DNA from: CAZRIP01 sp964600165
GTDB lineage: Bacteria; Elusimicrobiota; Elusimicrobia; UBA1565; UBA9628
DNA: 8,482 bases
Assembly (NCBI GenBank): GCA_964600165.1
Contig: CAZRIP010000135.1
Span: 1-8,482 of the forward strand
Direction of reading: 5' to 3'
Part shown: positions 1-6,584 of the stretch, one piece after another
Position numbering within the stretch: the stretch's first letter is position 1
Layout of the letters: each line of letters opens with the position of its first letter
Notes under the pieces: model-generated
The model's input: only the letters and a program-made list of their open reading frames with translations
Told to the model about the DNA's origin: nothing
Database searches by the model: none
Translations under genes and position numbers: made by a program

Positions 1-1871
1 TGCTGCCAGCTGCCCGCGAGCGCGAAGAAGATGAGACCGGCGGCGACGCGCAGGCCGGTGATGACGGCCGTCGAAAGGGAGCCGGCCAGGCCGATCACGT
101 CGTTGGCGTCCGGGCCCGCCTCGGCGACGCGCTCCTGGAGCCGGTGATTGAGCAGCAGGCGGCACACGGCGTTGGTCGCCGCGAACAAGAGCCAAGCCGG
201 AGCGAGCACGAGGAAGGCCGACGCGGGCCAATAGCCCGAGAACCAGGAGAGCGCGAGCAGCGCCGTGCCGGCGGCGCTGACGGCGAGCCAGCCCGACGTC
301 GGCAGGCGCCACCAGCGCTTGTCGTCGTGCACGTGAGCCATCCAGGCGCCGAGGCCCAGGCCGGCGCCGAACACCGCGGAGAGGACGGCCGTGTAAACCT
401 TGAGCGGCGCGCCGCTCTTGCCGAGGATCAGCGAGGCCATGTTGAGCGAGAGCGGCCCCTTGAGCAGCGTCGTCGATAATAGCGCCAGGCCGGCGACGAT
501 CAAGAGCAGCTCGCGGTTGCGCAGAGCCGCCTTCCAGCCGCGGCCGCGGCGGACCGGGCCGGCGGGCTCGGTGTGGAAAACGTCGCGCGGGACCGAGAAA
601 TAGAACGCCGCGCTCGCCGCGTAGAGCGCCGGAGCGAGCCATTGGCCGAGCGCGTCGAAGCCGCGGGCTCCCGTCGCGAGCAGCGCCAGCACGAGCAGCG
701 GCCCGAGCAGTCCGTTGAGCTCCGCCAGGAAGCGCGGCAGCGTGCTCCACGACTTGAGCCGCGCCGAGCCTGCCGGAGCCTGGGTGAGCGGCACGGTGCT
801 GATCGACTGGTCCTCGAGGCTGCCCAGCAGCCAGTCGAGCGAATAGAGCAGGGTATAGGCGCCCAGCGCGGCGGCGGGCGACAGCGACGACGAGAAGAGC
901 GCGACGAGCGCGACGCCGGCCAGCGTGGCGGCGCGTCCGGCGGCGGCCAAGCCCCCCAGGTTGCGCTGCTGGGTCAGCCGGGACAGCCGGGCGGCCAGCG
1001 GGTTGCCGAAGACGCGCGTGGCCCCGGTCAGCGTCGCGATGCCGAACACCAGCCCCGCCGCCTGCAGCGACGCCGCCGCGGGCGCGGCTCCGCGCGCCAG
1101 CTGCGCGAGGCGCGCGGCGTCATAAAGCAGCGTCTGTTGGACGAGCAGCATCACGCTCGTCGCGAGGTGATAAAGAAAAGTGGCGGTCAGGAACTTTCGC
1201 TTCGCTCGGCTCTCGGCGCGCTGAGCCAAGCGCGGGCCGGGCAGCGGCGGAGCTTCGTTCGCGCGCGCCCGCGCGGGCGACGCCGGGGACAGCGGCGCGG
1301 GCCCCGCGCCCGCCGCGCCCGCGACCGGGGCGGCGCCAGCCTCGGCGCGCTCGCGCGCGCCCGAGAACGCGCGCTCGAGCGCGGCCAGCGCCGCCGGCGC
1401 GGGCTCGGGCGCCGCTTCCGCGGCGCGCAGCGCGGCGGTCAATCCGTGGAGCTCCGGCAGCGACGACGGGTCGACGGCGCGAGAGGGGGCGAAGGCCTCG
1501 ACTTTTCGGACGGCGGCGGCCAGCGCGGGCGCCGGCGCCGCCGCCAGCGCGCGCCGCGCCGCGGACTCGAGCGCGGACGCGGCCGTCGGCGTCAGCCCGA
1601 GCGCGCTCAGCCGCGCGGCGTTGCCGGGCTCGGCCATGCGCTCGACGAAAGTGTAGCTCGCGTGCAGCGCGAGGGCGTCCGGGCCGATCTTGAGGGCCAG
1701 CGCGTCCGCTTCGCCGGGCGCCAGCGGCGCCAAGAGCGAGGCCGCGCGCAGCGCGTTGACCTGCCCCAGCGGCGGGACGGCGGGCCGGACCTCGACCTCG
1801 GCGGCGCGCTCGACGGGCGCGGCCGAGGCAGTCGTCGCGAGCGCCAGCGCGGCGAAAAGCAGAAGCCTCAT
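1..1871 (-). CDS. MFS-like membrane transporter with signal peptide and Ala-rich N-terminal domain (partial, C-terminus beyond left edge)
   Basis: The frame read leftward from ATG at 1869-1871 is open without a stop to the window edge, giving at least 623 residues. Residues 1-18 (MRLLLFAALALATTASAA) are a clear Sec signal peptide. Residues 19 to about 220 are Ala/Pro-rich with short helical-looking stretches and no membrane segment. From about residue 228 there are about eleven hydrophobic segments (near 228-248, 266-286, 306-327, 331-352, 379-400, 410-426, 455-470, 488-510, 525-545, 549-575, 595-620). The basic loop after the second (NPLAARLSRLTQQRN) sits where MFS proteins carry their loop 2-3 motif, and the central loop after segment six is also basic (PVRRGRGWKAALRNRE). 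A 6+6 MFS fold is inferred, with helix 12 outside the window. Substrate unknown. The start is chosen for the signal peptide; the ribosome site (GCGAG) is weak. Dense G+C-rich reading frames on the other strand here are shadows. Confidence 0.72.
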   Translation of the reverse strand, partial: MRLLLFAALALATTASAAPVERAAEVEVRPAVPPLGQVNALRAASLLAPLAPGEADALALKIGPDALALHASYTFVERMAEPGNAARLSALGLTPTAASALESAARRALAAAPAPALAAAVRKVEAFAPSRAVDPSSLPELHGLTAALRAAEAAPEPAPAALAALERAFSGARERAEAGAAPVAGAAGAGPAPLSPASPARARANEAPPLPGPRLAQRAESRAKRKFLTATFLYHLATSVMLLVQQTLLYDAARLAQLARGAAPAAASLQAAGLVFGIATLTGATRVFGNPLAARLSRLTQQRNLGGLAAAGRAATLAGVALVALFSSSLSPAAALGAYTLLYSLDWLLGSLEDQSISTVPLTQAPAGSARLKSWSTLPRFLAELNGLLGPLLVLALLATGARGFDALGQWLAPALYAASAAFYFSVPRDVFHTEPAGPVRRGRGWKAALRNRELLLIVAGLALLSTTLLKGPLSLNMASLILGKSGAPLKVYTAVLSAVFGAGLGLGAWMAHVHDDKRWWRLPTSGWLAVSAAGTALLALSWFSGYWPASAFLVLAPAWLLFAATNAVCRLLLNHRLQERVAEAGPDANDVIGLAGSLSTAVITGLRVAAGLIFFALAGSWQ

Positions 1872-1942
1872 CTCGCTTGAGTGTGCGGGAAATCCCCGGT
1901 CCACGCCAGGGCCATGAGGCCGGACGATCGGCCCAATCCCGA

Positions 1943-1979
1943 GGGCCCTTTATGCCGGCGCGGGAGGCCCGAAGGGCCC
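1943..1979. repeat. Inverted repeat in the divergent intergenic region 1872-2061
   Basis: Arms GGGCCCTT (1943-1950) and AAGGGCCC (1972-1979) are perfect complements separated by 21 bases. They lie midway between the divergent permease and small secreted protein genes. This could be an operator or a transcript hairpin; there is no T-tract to make it an intrinsic terminator. The rest of this 190-bp gap holds the TATAAT element of the plus-strand gene and nothing else I can name. No convincing minus-strand promoter was found for the permease; CATAAA-like and CACACT-like hexamers occur but lack a -35. Confidence 0.4.
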
Positions 1980-2037
1980 AGGCGGCGTCATCAAAGTCTG
2001 CGGCCAAACGTCACGCCGAGCCAATGGGGAGCGGCCT

Positions 2038-2056
2038 TATAATGGAGACCTGGAGG
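2038..2056 (+). promoter_or_regulatory. -10 box and Shine-Dalgarno for the 218-residue secreted protein
   Basis: A perfect TATAAT occupies 2038-2043, and GGAGG at 2052-2056 stands five bases before the ATG at 2062. The expected transcription start is near 2050, giving a leader of about 12 bases. No good -35 hexamer lies 16-18 bp upstream. This is the only gene in the window with a textbook Shine-Dalgarno sequence. Confidence 0.65.
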
Positions 2057-2061
2057 TTCCC

Positions 2062-2718
2062 ATGAAAAATCCGATGCGATGGATGGCGTTCGTCATCGTG
2101 CTCGCCGCCTCGTCGGCGGCGTTCGGACAGACCTCGGATCCGGACACGACGGCGCCGCCGGCGCCCGCGCAGAGCGAGACGACCGTCACCAACACCAAGA
2201 CCACGACCACGACGAGCTCGGTCGAGTCGTGGCCCGAGACCCAGCGGACGGCGGCGGGCGCGTTGACCGAGAAATACGGCCAGCCCGACGTCGCGACCGA
2301 CCAGACGCTGACCTGGAACGACAAGGATCCGTGGACGCGCGTGACGGTGCGCCGCACCGGCGTCAAGGATACCTTCCCGGTCAATCACGTCTCCTACATC
2401 GACCAGACGATCAGCTACGCCGTCCCGAACGACCGCACCAACGAGATCGAGAACTTCGATCCGTCGCTGTCGGTCGACAAGGACGCGCAGACGATCACCT
2501 CGCGCTCCGACAGCGAGGCGGGCAATATCCTCGCGCTCAACCTGGCCAATGAGATCGCGCGGGGCAAGCTGGACGCCAATCAGGCGCGCGACATGATGCG
2601 CAAGAAATGGGACGAGCACATGGCCGGCAAATCGTCTCCTTACACGGACCACCTGATGTTCTCGCCGGGCAAAGGCCCCGTCGAGGAGGAGGAGCCCGTC
2701 GAGCCGGGAACGCCTTAA
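2062..2718 (+). CDS. Small secreted protein of unknown function
   Basis: The protein has 218 residues. Residues 1-22 form a signal peptide (basic MKNPMRW, hydrophobic core, AAFG before the likely cleavage site), so it should be exported. Residues 36-53 are Ser/Thr-rich and look unstructured. Residues about 63-205 look like a folded domain with motifs KYGQPD, WNDKDPW, FPVNHVSYIDQTISYAVP, NILALNLANEIARGKLDA and SPYTDHLMF; the tail is acidic (VEEEEPVEPGTP). The motif layout resembles, from memory, an uncharacterised bacterial family of secreted proteins, but I cannot name it. The ATG is fixed by an upstream GGAGG. The cyclase gene follows 66 bp downstream on the same strand but appears to have its own promoter, so co-transcription is possible but not required. 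No cysteines are present, so it is neither disulfide-bonded nor a lipoprotein. Confidence 0.85.
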   Translation: MKNPMRWMAFVIVLAASSAAFGQTSDPDTTAPPAPAQSETTVTNTKTTTTTSSVESWPETQRTAAGALTEKYGQPDVATDQTLTWNDKDPWTRVTVRRTGVKDTFPVNHVSYIDQTISYAVPNDRTNEIENFDPSLSVDKDAQTITSRSDSEAGNILALNLANEIARGKLDANQARDMMRKKWDEHMAGKSSPYTDHLMFSPGKGPVEEEEPVEPGTP

Positions 2719-2749
2719 GCGGTCGACAGCGGGGTCGCGGCTCGGGGGC

Positions 2750-2778
2750 TTGACGCGCCGGGATTTTAGGACCAAACT
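2750..2778 (+). promoter_or_regulatory. Putative sigma-70-type promoter of the cyclase gene
   Basis: TTGACG (2750-2755) is followed after 17 bp by CAAACT (2773-2778). The -35 matches 5 of 6 consensus bases; the -10 matches only 3 of 6. The predicted transcription start falls on the G of the GTG start codon at 2785, giving a leaderless mRNA, as for three other genes here. Confidence 0.4.
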
Positions 2779-2784
2779 CAAGGC

Positions 2785-4017
2785 GTGCAGGCCCCCGAGC
2801 CGTCCCGAAAGACGCGCGCCATCATGTTCTCGGACATCCAGGGCTACTCCAAGCTCATGGGCGAGGACGAGTCGCTGGCGCTGCGCCTGCTCGAGGAGCA
2901 CAACCTGATCTGCGTGCCTCTCATCAACAGGCACGGCGGCGCGGTCTTGAAGTTCATCGGCGACGCGATCCTCTCCGCTTTCGAGAGCGCCTCGGACGCC
3001 GTGCAGGCGGGCTTGGAGCTGCAGCGCCTGCTCGCCGAGCGCAACGCCTCGAGGCCGGACATCGTGCCGCTCGTCATCCGCATCGGCATCCACATCGGCG
3101 ACGTCGTGTTCAAGGACGGCGACGTCTTCGGCGACGGCGTCAACATCGCCGCGCGCATCGAGCCTCTCGCCGAGCCCGGCGGGATCGCGATCTCGCAGAC
3201 CGTCTACGACATGATCAAGGCGCGCCCCGAGATCCAGACCGTGAGCCTGGGCCAAAGAGAGCTCAAGAACATCAAGGACGCCGTCAACATCTACAAGGTG
3301 CTCATCGACGCGAACGGTGCGGCCGCGCCGGCGTTCGATTGGGCGCCGCCGGCGAAGGCGCTCCTCGCCGCGGCCGTCATCGCCGTCGGAGCGATCGTCT
3401 ACGTCCGCCGCGGCGCGCCTCGGACCGTCTTACTCCCCGCGCCCGTTCCAGCGCCCGCGCCGGCCGAAGACGCCGCGCTCAAGCGCGAGCGCAACGACGC
3501 GTTCTGGGCCATGCGCGTCCAGCTCGTCTCGAAGACCGTACCGGGCGACGAGAAGGCGCGGATGGCGCAAGCTTACTACGATCGCTACCACGAGCGGCCC
3601 GGGATCCACCCCGGCAACGCCGCCGAGCTCTCTCAGTATCTTCCGGCCGGCCCGGCGAAAGACGAGATGGCCGCGTTGGGCGCCTCGCCGCGCGGAAAAG
3701 AGGCCGTCGCCCAAATGAAGCTCAAATTCGCGGCCTCGAGCCAGGTCGCCGACGCCGAGAAGCTGCCGCCGGGCCCCGAGCGGCGCGATTTCGTCAAGCG
3801 CTGCCCGCTCAGCGCGACGAGCTGGTTCGTCGACATCAAAGAGGGCGAGCCGGCGCGCGACGAGCGCGGCCGCCTGAGCTTCAAATACAAGCTCGCCTCG
3901 GGCGAGGAGCACGTCGTGCCGGTGTCCGCCGACGTGCTCAAGGACGGCCCCGACGGCGAGGCGGCCGTCGCGCGCGCCGCCGCCGACGTCGCCTCCGACT
4001 TCCTACAGCGCCGCTAG
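2785..4017 (+). CDS. Membrane-tethered class III adenylate cyclase with unknown C-terminal domain
   Basis: The 410-residue product has an N-terminal class III nucleotidyl cyclase domain (about residues 9-175), which converts ATP to cyclic AMP as a homodimer. FSDIQGYS supplies metal-binding Asp17 and KFIGDAILSAF supplies Asp60. Lys56 and Asp113 match the adenine-specifying pair, so cAMP rather than cGMP is expected. Asn120 and Arg124 in GDGVNIAAR match the transition-state residues, so the active site looks complete. One transmembrane helix follows (about 190-207), then a Pro/Ala linker (217-228) and a 180-residue C-terminal domain I do not recognise; it is not an obvious TPR array. Topology is uncertain: the cyclase must be cytoplasmic, which would put the tail outside, but basic residues (RRGAPR) follow the helix. 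GTG is chosen because the next start (ATG 2824, residue 14) would cut the first beta strand. The gene ends against a convergent neighbour. Confidence 0.9.
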   Translation: MQAPEPSRKTRAIMFSDIQGYSKLMGEDESLALRLLEEHNLICVPLINRHGGAVLKFIGDAILSAFESASDAVQAGLELQRLLAERNASRPDIVPLVIRIGIHIGDVVFKDGDVFGDGVNIAARIEPLAEPGGIAISQTVYDMIKARPEIQTVSLGQRELKNIKDAVNIYKVLIDANGAAAPAFDWAPPAKALLAAAVIAVGAIVYVRRGAPRTVLLPAPVPAPAPAEDAALKRERNDAFWAMRVQLVSKTVPGDEKARMAQAYYDRYHERPGIHPGNAAELSQYLPAGPAKDEMAALGASPRGKEAVAQMKLKFAASSQVADAEKLPPGPERRDFVKRCPLSATSWFVDIKEGEPARDERGRLSFKYKLASGEEHVVPVSADVLKDGPDGEAAVARAAADVASDFLQRR

Positions 4018-4024
4018 CGGCGCT
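4007..4024. terminator. Perfect 18-bp palindrome at the convergent stop codons (possible bidirectional terminator)
   Basis: AGCGCCGCTAGCGGCGCT is a perfect palindrome that contains the TAG stop of the cyclase and reaches the first base of the TAA stop of the opposing transposase-like gene. In RNA it could fold as a 7-bp G+C-rich stem with a CTAG loop in either direction. Neither side has a T-tract, so if it terminates transcription it is not a canonical intrinsic terminator. Confidence 0.4.
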
Positions 4025-4833
4025 TACACGTAGCGCGTCACCGCGTCGAGGATCTCCTCGAAGAGCGGGCGGCCCCGGCGGTTGAACCGGAATTCATACT
4101 CCTTGAGATAGAGCGGGAACGACGCCTCCGGAATCCCGAAGTGCTTGGCCGTGCGCGCGATCATGTAGCGCAGGAACGGGTCTCGCGGGCCGCGGCGGCG
4201 CGTCGCGCGCGGCGCGCCCGAGGGGTGGCGGATCAGCGCGTCGTAACCCTGGGCCGGCGCCGTGTACACGAAGCCGTCCTGATGGACGACCGCCGGCGCG
4301 TCCGCGATCGGGCCTTCGATCCGCTCGATCTTGACGCCGTCGCCGGCGCGGCGCACGCCGAAGACCGGGGCTTTCTCGTCGCCGGCCGGCGCCCTCCACT
4401 CGGAGTCCAACGCGCAGAGCGCGAGCCGGATCGTCTCGAGCGTCGCGTAGACGGTCGGCATCGAGAGCCCGGTCAGCCGCGCGGTCTGCCGGCCGCCCAG
4501 TCCGAGCTCGAAAGACTTGATCGCCGCGAGCCACGCCTTGGCCGGGATGCGCCGCTTGCTGAACCAGCGCCCGTCGAAGAGGTCGAACGTCTGGGAGCAG
4601 GCGCGGCAGCGCATCCGGCGGGTGGAGACCCGCCGGCAGTCCGCGCGTGCGCAGCGCGGGCAAACGGCCGGCCGGCGCAGGCAGGCCTCGGCGAGGCGCC
4701 CCTGCGCGTCGCGGCTGTACGTCGATAGGAATAAGTGGAAGTCGTCGAGCCCGGCGAACCGGGCTCCAGCCTGATAGCCGGCGGCGGTGAATCCAGTGGG
4801 GCGGTGCTCTCGGACGGCGCTGGTGGTTTCCAT
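4024..4833 (-). CDS. IS1595/IS1016-type transposase derivative, catalytically degenerate, probable DNA-binding protein
   Basis: The 269-residue product follows the IS1595/IS1016 transposase layout: a zinc ribbon (C58, C61 with C76, C79), the linker FSKRRIPAKAWLAAI, a helix-turn-helix region (about 112-137, GGRQTARLTGLSMPTVYATL), a shrunken RNase-H-like core with APVFGV, and the family C-terminal signature HFGIPEASFPLYLKEYEFRFN. The catalytic signatures are altered. The DE-x-Y-F-G-G block around the first Asp is missing (only LDSEW or GDEK remain near it), the second motif reads VYTAPAQGYDAL where VYTD is expected (Ala192 for Asp), and the NG-I/L-E-x-FW block is replaced by RDPFLRYMI. Transposition is therefore unlikely while DNA binding is plausible. 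The frame has no frameshift. Its stop lies 6 bp from the cyclase stop, leaving no obvious space for a terminal inverted repeat. It starts 56 bp after the anchored-protein gene on the same strand and may be co-transcribed. The ribosome site is poor. Confidence 0.75.
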   Translation of the reverse strand: METTSAVREHRPTGFTAAGYQAGARFAGLDDFHLFLSTYSRDAQGRLAEACLRRPAVCPRCARADCRRVSTRRMRCRACSQTFDLFDGRWFSKRRIPAKAWLAAIKSFELGLGGRQTARLTGLSMPTVYATLETIRLALCALDSEWRAPAGDEKAPVFGVRRAGDGVKIERIEGPIADAPAVVHQDGFVYTAPAQGYDALIRHPSGAPRATRRRGPRDPFLRYMIARTAKHFGIPEASFPLYLKEYEFRFNRRGRPLFEEILDAVTRYV

Positions 4834-4889
4834 GCCATAAGCTTAGAACGCGAGCCTTAAGCGCGCGTTGAGCCGACCTTGAGCGAATC

Positions 4890-6485
4890 TTAAGACGTCT
4901 TGGAGTCGCCGCGCGCCCCGAGGATGAGGGCGCCGGCGGCCAGGAGAACGAGAGCGGCGATCAGCGACCACCAGCGCTCCCAGCGGGGCCGGCGGCCGGC
5001 GAACCGGCCCGGCGCGGGGGGCGTGCCGTGCTCGACGGCCGGCGGGAGGGCGGCCGTGTCCGAAGTAGACAGCTGCAACTGCGACGCCAACGCCATGACC
5101 TCCTGCCGCTCGGCCATCGTCAGCTCGCGGCCGACCATGCCGAGCATCCGCGCCACTTTCTCCTCGACGGCCGATAGCGCGGGAGAGGCGTCCGACGGCA
5201 GCCTGGCGAGCGCGTCCTCGAGCTTCGGCCCGTCGAGCGAGCCGCTTTCGGCGGCGTCCTTGAGCATCTTCTGAATCTCCGCGAGCTCCTTTTTCTCGTC
5301 GTCGGTCAGGTCGCGTCCGACGTCCTCGTCGGGCTTCTTGAGGGGACTCGGGGATTCGGAGGCGCCGCCCTCGGTTCCCGCGCTCGAGGGCGACGGCGCC
5401 GCGCCGGGCGCGGGCGCAGGTCCCTCGCGCGCGGCCTGTCGCGGCACGGCCCATGAGCCGCCGCGGGGCGACGCCGAGGCGGCGGGCGCCGGCGAAAAGG
5501 TCGACGCGAGCTGGGTGCCGGCGTTGGCCGCGCTCCTGCTCGGGACAGGGCCGGGAGCGCCGCTCGAGACGTCGCCGGAGGCGCCGGGAAGCCCGCCCGC
5601 CGCTCGGGCCGCCGGGCCTTGCGTCGAGCCCGAGCGGCCGCCGACGCCGGGCGCGCCGCCGCCTCCCGAAGACCCGGGACCGGCGATCGTGTCGACCTTG
5701 GACCCGAAGCCCTGCTTAGCGGCGCCCAACGCCGCGCCGCCGTCGTGGGAGCCGATGTCGTGGCCGCCGAGCCCCGCGTCCGCGCTCACGCCGCCGCTTC
5801 CCGAGGAGCCTGTGCCCCCGAACGCTTGAGAGCCGAAGGGCGGGGGACCGGGTTCCGTGGGCGGGCCGCCCGCGCCGGGCGGCGACGTGCCCGTCGGACC
5901 TGCGACCAGGCCGTTGGGGCCGTGAGCGGCGTCGTTTGGCGCTTCCTGCGTCTGGGTCTGCTGATCGGACGGCCGCGCGGGCGGGGCGTCGGCCGCGACG
6001 GCCTTGATATCGGCGAGATACTGCTGCATCAGCGACTCGTTCGACGTGATCAGCGATTGGGGACGCGAAAAATCGGGAGTGATGCCGGAGGCGTCTCCCG
6101 AGCAATTCCCGACGCGGCAGTCGAGGTCGTTCTTCAGGACCGCGAGGCCGGGGTCTTTCAACGGCGGAGGCAGCGTCGGACCGTTCCCTCCGTTCTTTTT
6201 CTTATATATCTCGATCGTCCATTGGTCCTGAGGAGCGACAGGAAGGCCGGCCAAGCTGCGCAGGATCAGGTTGCCGAGGGTCGCCTTGTACCAGTCGAAG
6301 TTCAGGGGTCGGCCGTTGCGGTCGGTGTTCTGCTGCGCGAATTTCTGGTAGAACGACGCGTCGCTGCTCGCCGTTTTCTTGTAATCCGGCTCGATCTTCG
6401 CGAGCGCGTCTTGCAGGTCGTCCGCTCGCGCCGAAACGGCGAGCAGCGCCAGCAGCAGCGGCACGGCCCGGGACCAGACGCGCAT
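4890..6485 (-). CDS. Secreted, C-terminally membrane-anchored Gly/Pro/Ser/Ala-rich protein of unknown function
   Basis: The 531-residue product begins with a signal peptide (residues 1-21, MRVWSRAVPLLLALLAVSARA). An N-terminal globular-looking region (22-165) contains DWYKATLGNLILRSLAGLPV and a close cysteine pair, C123 and C128, in CRVGNC that could form a disulfide. Residues 166-385 are low-complexity Gly/Pro/Ser/Ala, probably an extended spacer. Residues 386-475 are charged and helical and contain a duplicated VGR[D/E]LT element. A single transmembrane helix (about 507-523) is preceded by RFAGRRPRWERWW and followed by a ten-residue tail. The architecture suggests a domain held away from the membrane by a flexible stalk. 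The basic cluster lies on the side expected to be extracytoplasmic, so topology is uncertain. I recognise no LPxTG, PEP-CTERM or GlyGly-CTERM sorting signal. It is transcribed divergently from the NlpC/P60 hydrolase gene and may share its control region, so a cell-wall role is possible but unproven. Confidence 0.85.
   Translation of the reverse strand: MRVWSRAVPLLLALLAVSARADDLQDALAKIEPDYKKTASSDASFYQKFAQQNTDRNGRPLNFDWYKATLGNLILRSLAGLPVAPQDQWTIEIYKKKNGGNGPTLPPPLKDPGLAVLKNDLDCRVGNCSGDASGITPDFSRPQSLITSNESLMQQYLADIKAVAADAPPARPSDQQTQTQEAPNDAAHGPNGLVAGPTGTSPPGAGGPPTEPGPPPFGSQAFGGTGSSGSGGVSADAGLGGHDIGSHDGGAALGAAKQGFGSKVDTIAGPGSSGGGGAPGVGGRSGSTQGPAARAAGGLPGASGDVSSGAPGPVPSRSAANAGTQLASTFSPAPAASASPRGGSWAVPRQAAREGPAPAPGAAPSPSSAGTEGGASESPSPLKKPDEDVGRDLTDDEKKELAEIQKMLKDAAESGSLDGPKLEDALARLPSDASPALSAVEEKVARMLGMVGRELTMAERQEVMALASQLQLSTSDTAALPPAVEHGTPPAPGRFAGRRPRWERWWSLIAALVLLAAGALILGARGDSKTS
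5076..5321 (-). repeat. Internal duplication in the anchored protein (VGR[D/E]LT elements)
   Basis: The protein carries VGRDLTDDEKKELAEIQK at residues 389-406 and VGRELTMAERQEVMALAS at 451-468, 62 residues apart. Shared positions are V-G-R-acidic-L-T-x-x-E-basic-x-E, each opening a predicted helix. The segment between ends in another helix (LSAVEEKVARMLGM). This looks like a degenerate tandem repeat of a helical unit next to the membrane anchor. Confidence 0.6.
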
Positions 6486-6491
6486 GCGGGA

Positions 6492-6519
6492 AGTATAGCC
6501 GGGCCCCGCCGATTTGCAA
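6492..6519 (-). promoter_or_regulatory. Promoter of the anchored-protein gene, predicted leaderless
   Basis: Read on the minus strand, TTGCAA (6514-6519) and TATACT (6492-6497) are separated by 16 bp; they match 4 of 6 and 5 of 6 consensus bases. Six bases separate the -10 from the ATG at 6483-6485, so the predicted transcript begins at or next to the start codon. No Shine-Dalgarno sequence is present (the bases before ATG are TCCCGC). Confidence 0.6.
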
Positions 6520-6584
6520 GGCTGGCTCCTTTACCAGCTTCCGGGCCCGTTTCCGAAGTCCGCGCGGGCCTTCCGTCTCTGCGC

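Noticed and set aside
573..1880. Long plus-strand open frame of 435 codons, extremely Arg-rich
   Set aside because: It is antisense to the signal-peptide/permease gene, whose translation has coherent hydrophobic helices. Arg/Gly/Gln-rich composition is typical of a shadow frame in G+C-rich DNA.
1886..1898. Short symmetric element CGGGAAATCCCCG upstream of the permease gene
   Set aside because: Four-base arms are expected by chance in DNA this G+C-rich, and nothing else supports a role.
2011..3255. Minus-strand open frame of 414 codons
   Set aside because: It overlaps the small secreted protein and the cyclase domain in antisense; its Arg/Asp/Val-rich translation shows no domain, while the plus strand encodes an unmistakable cyclase.
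2824..4017. ATG at 2824 as an alternative cyclase start
   Set aside because: It would remove the residues leading into the first beta strand and leave only two residues before the metal-binding Asp.
4024..4900. A complete insertion sequence with terminal inverted repeats
   Set aside because: No matching inverted repeats or target duplication were seen on either side, the left end is only 6 bp from the cyclase stop, and the catalytic residues are altered.
5453..6105. Gly/Pro/Ala-rich tract considered as a DNA repeat array or CRISPR
   Set aside because: The low complexity is at the protein level; there is no regular repeat-spacer period in the DNA.
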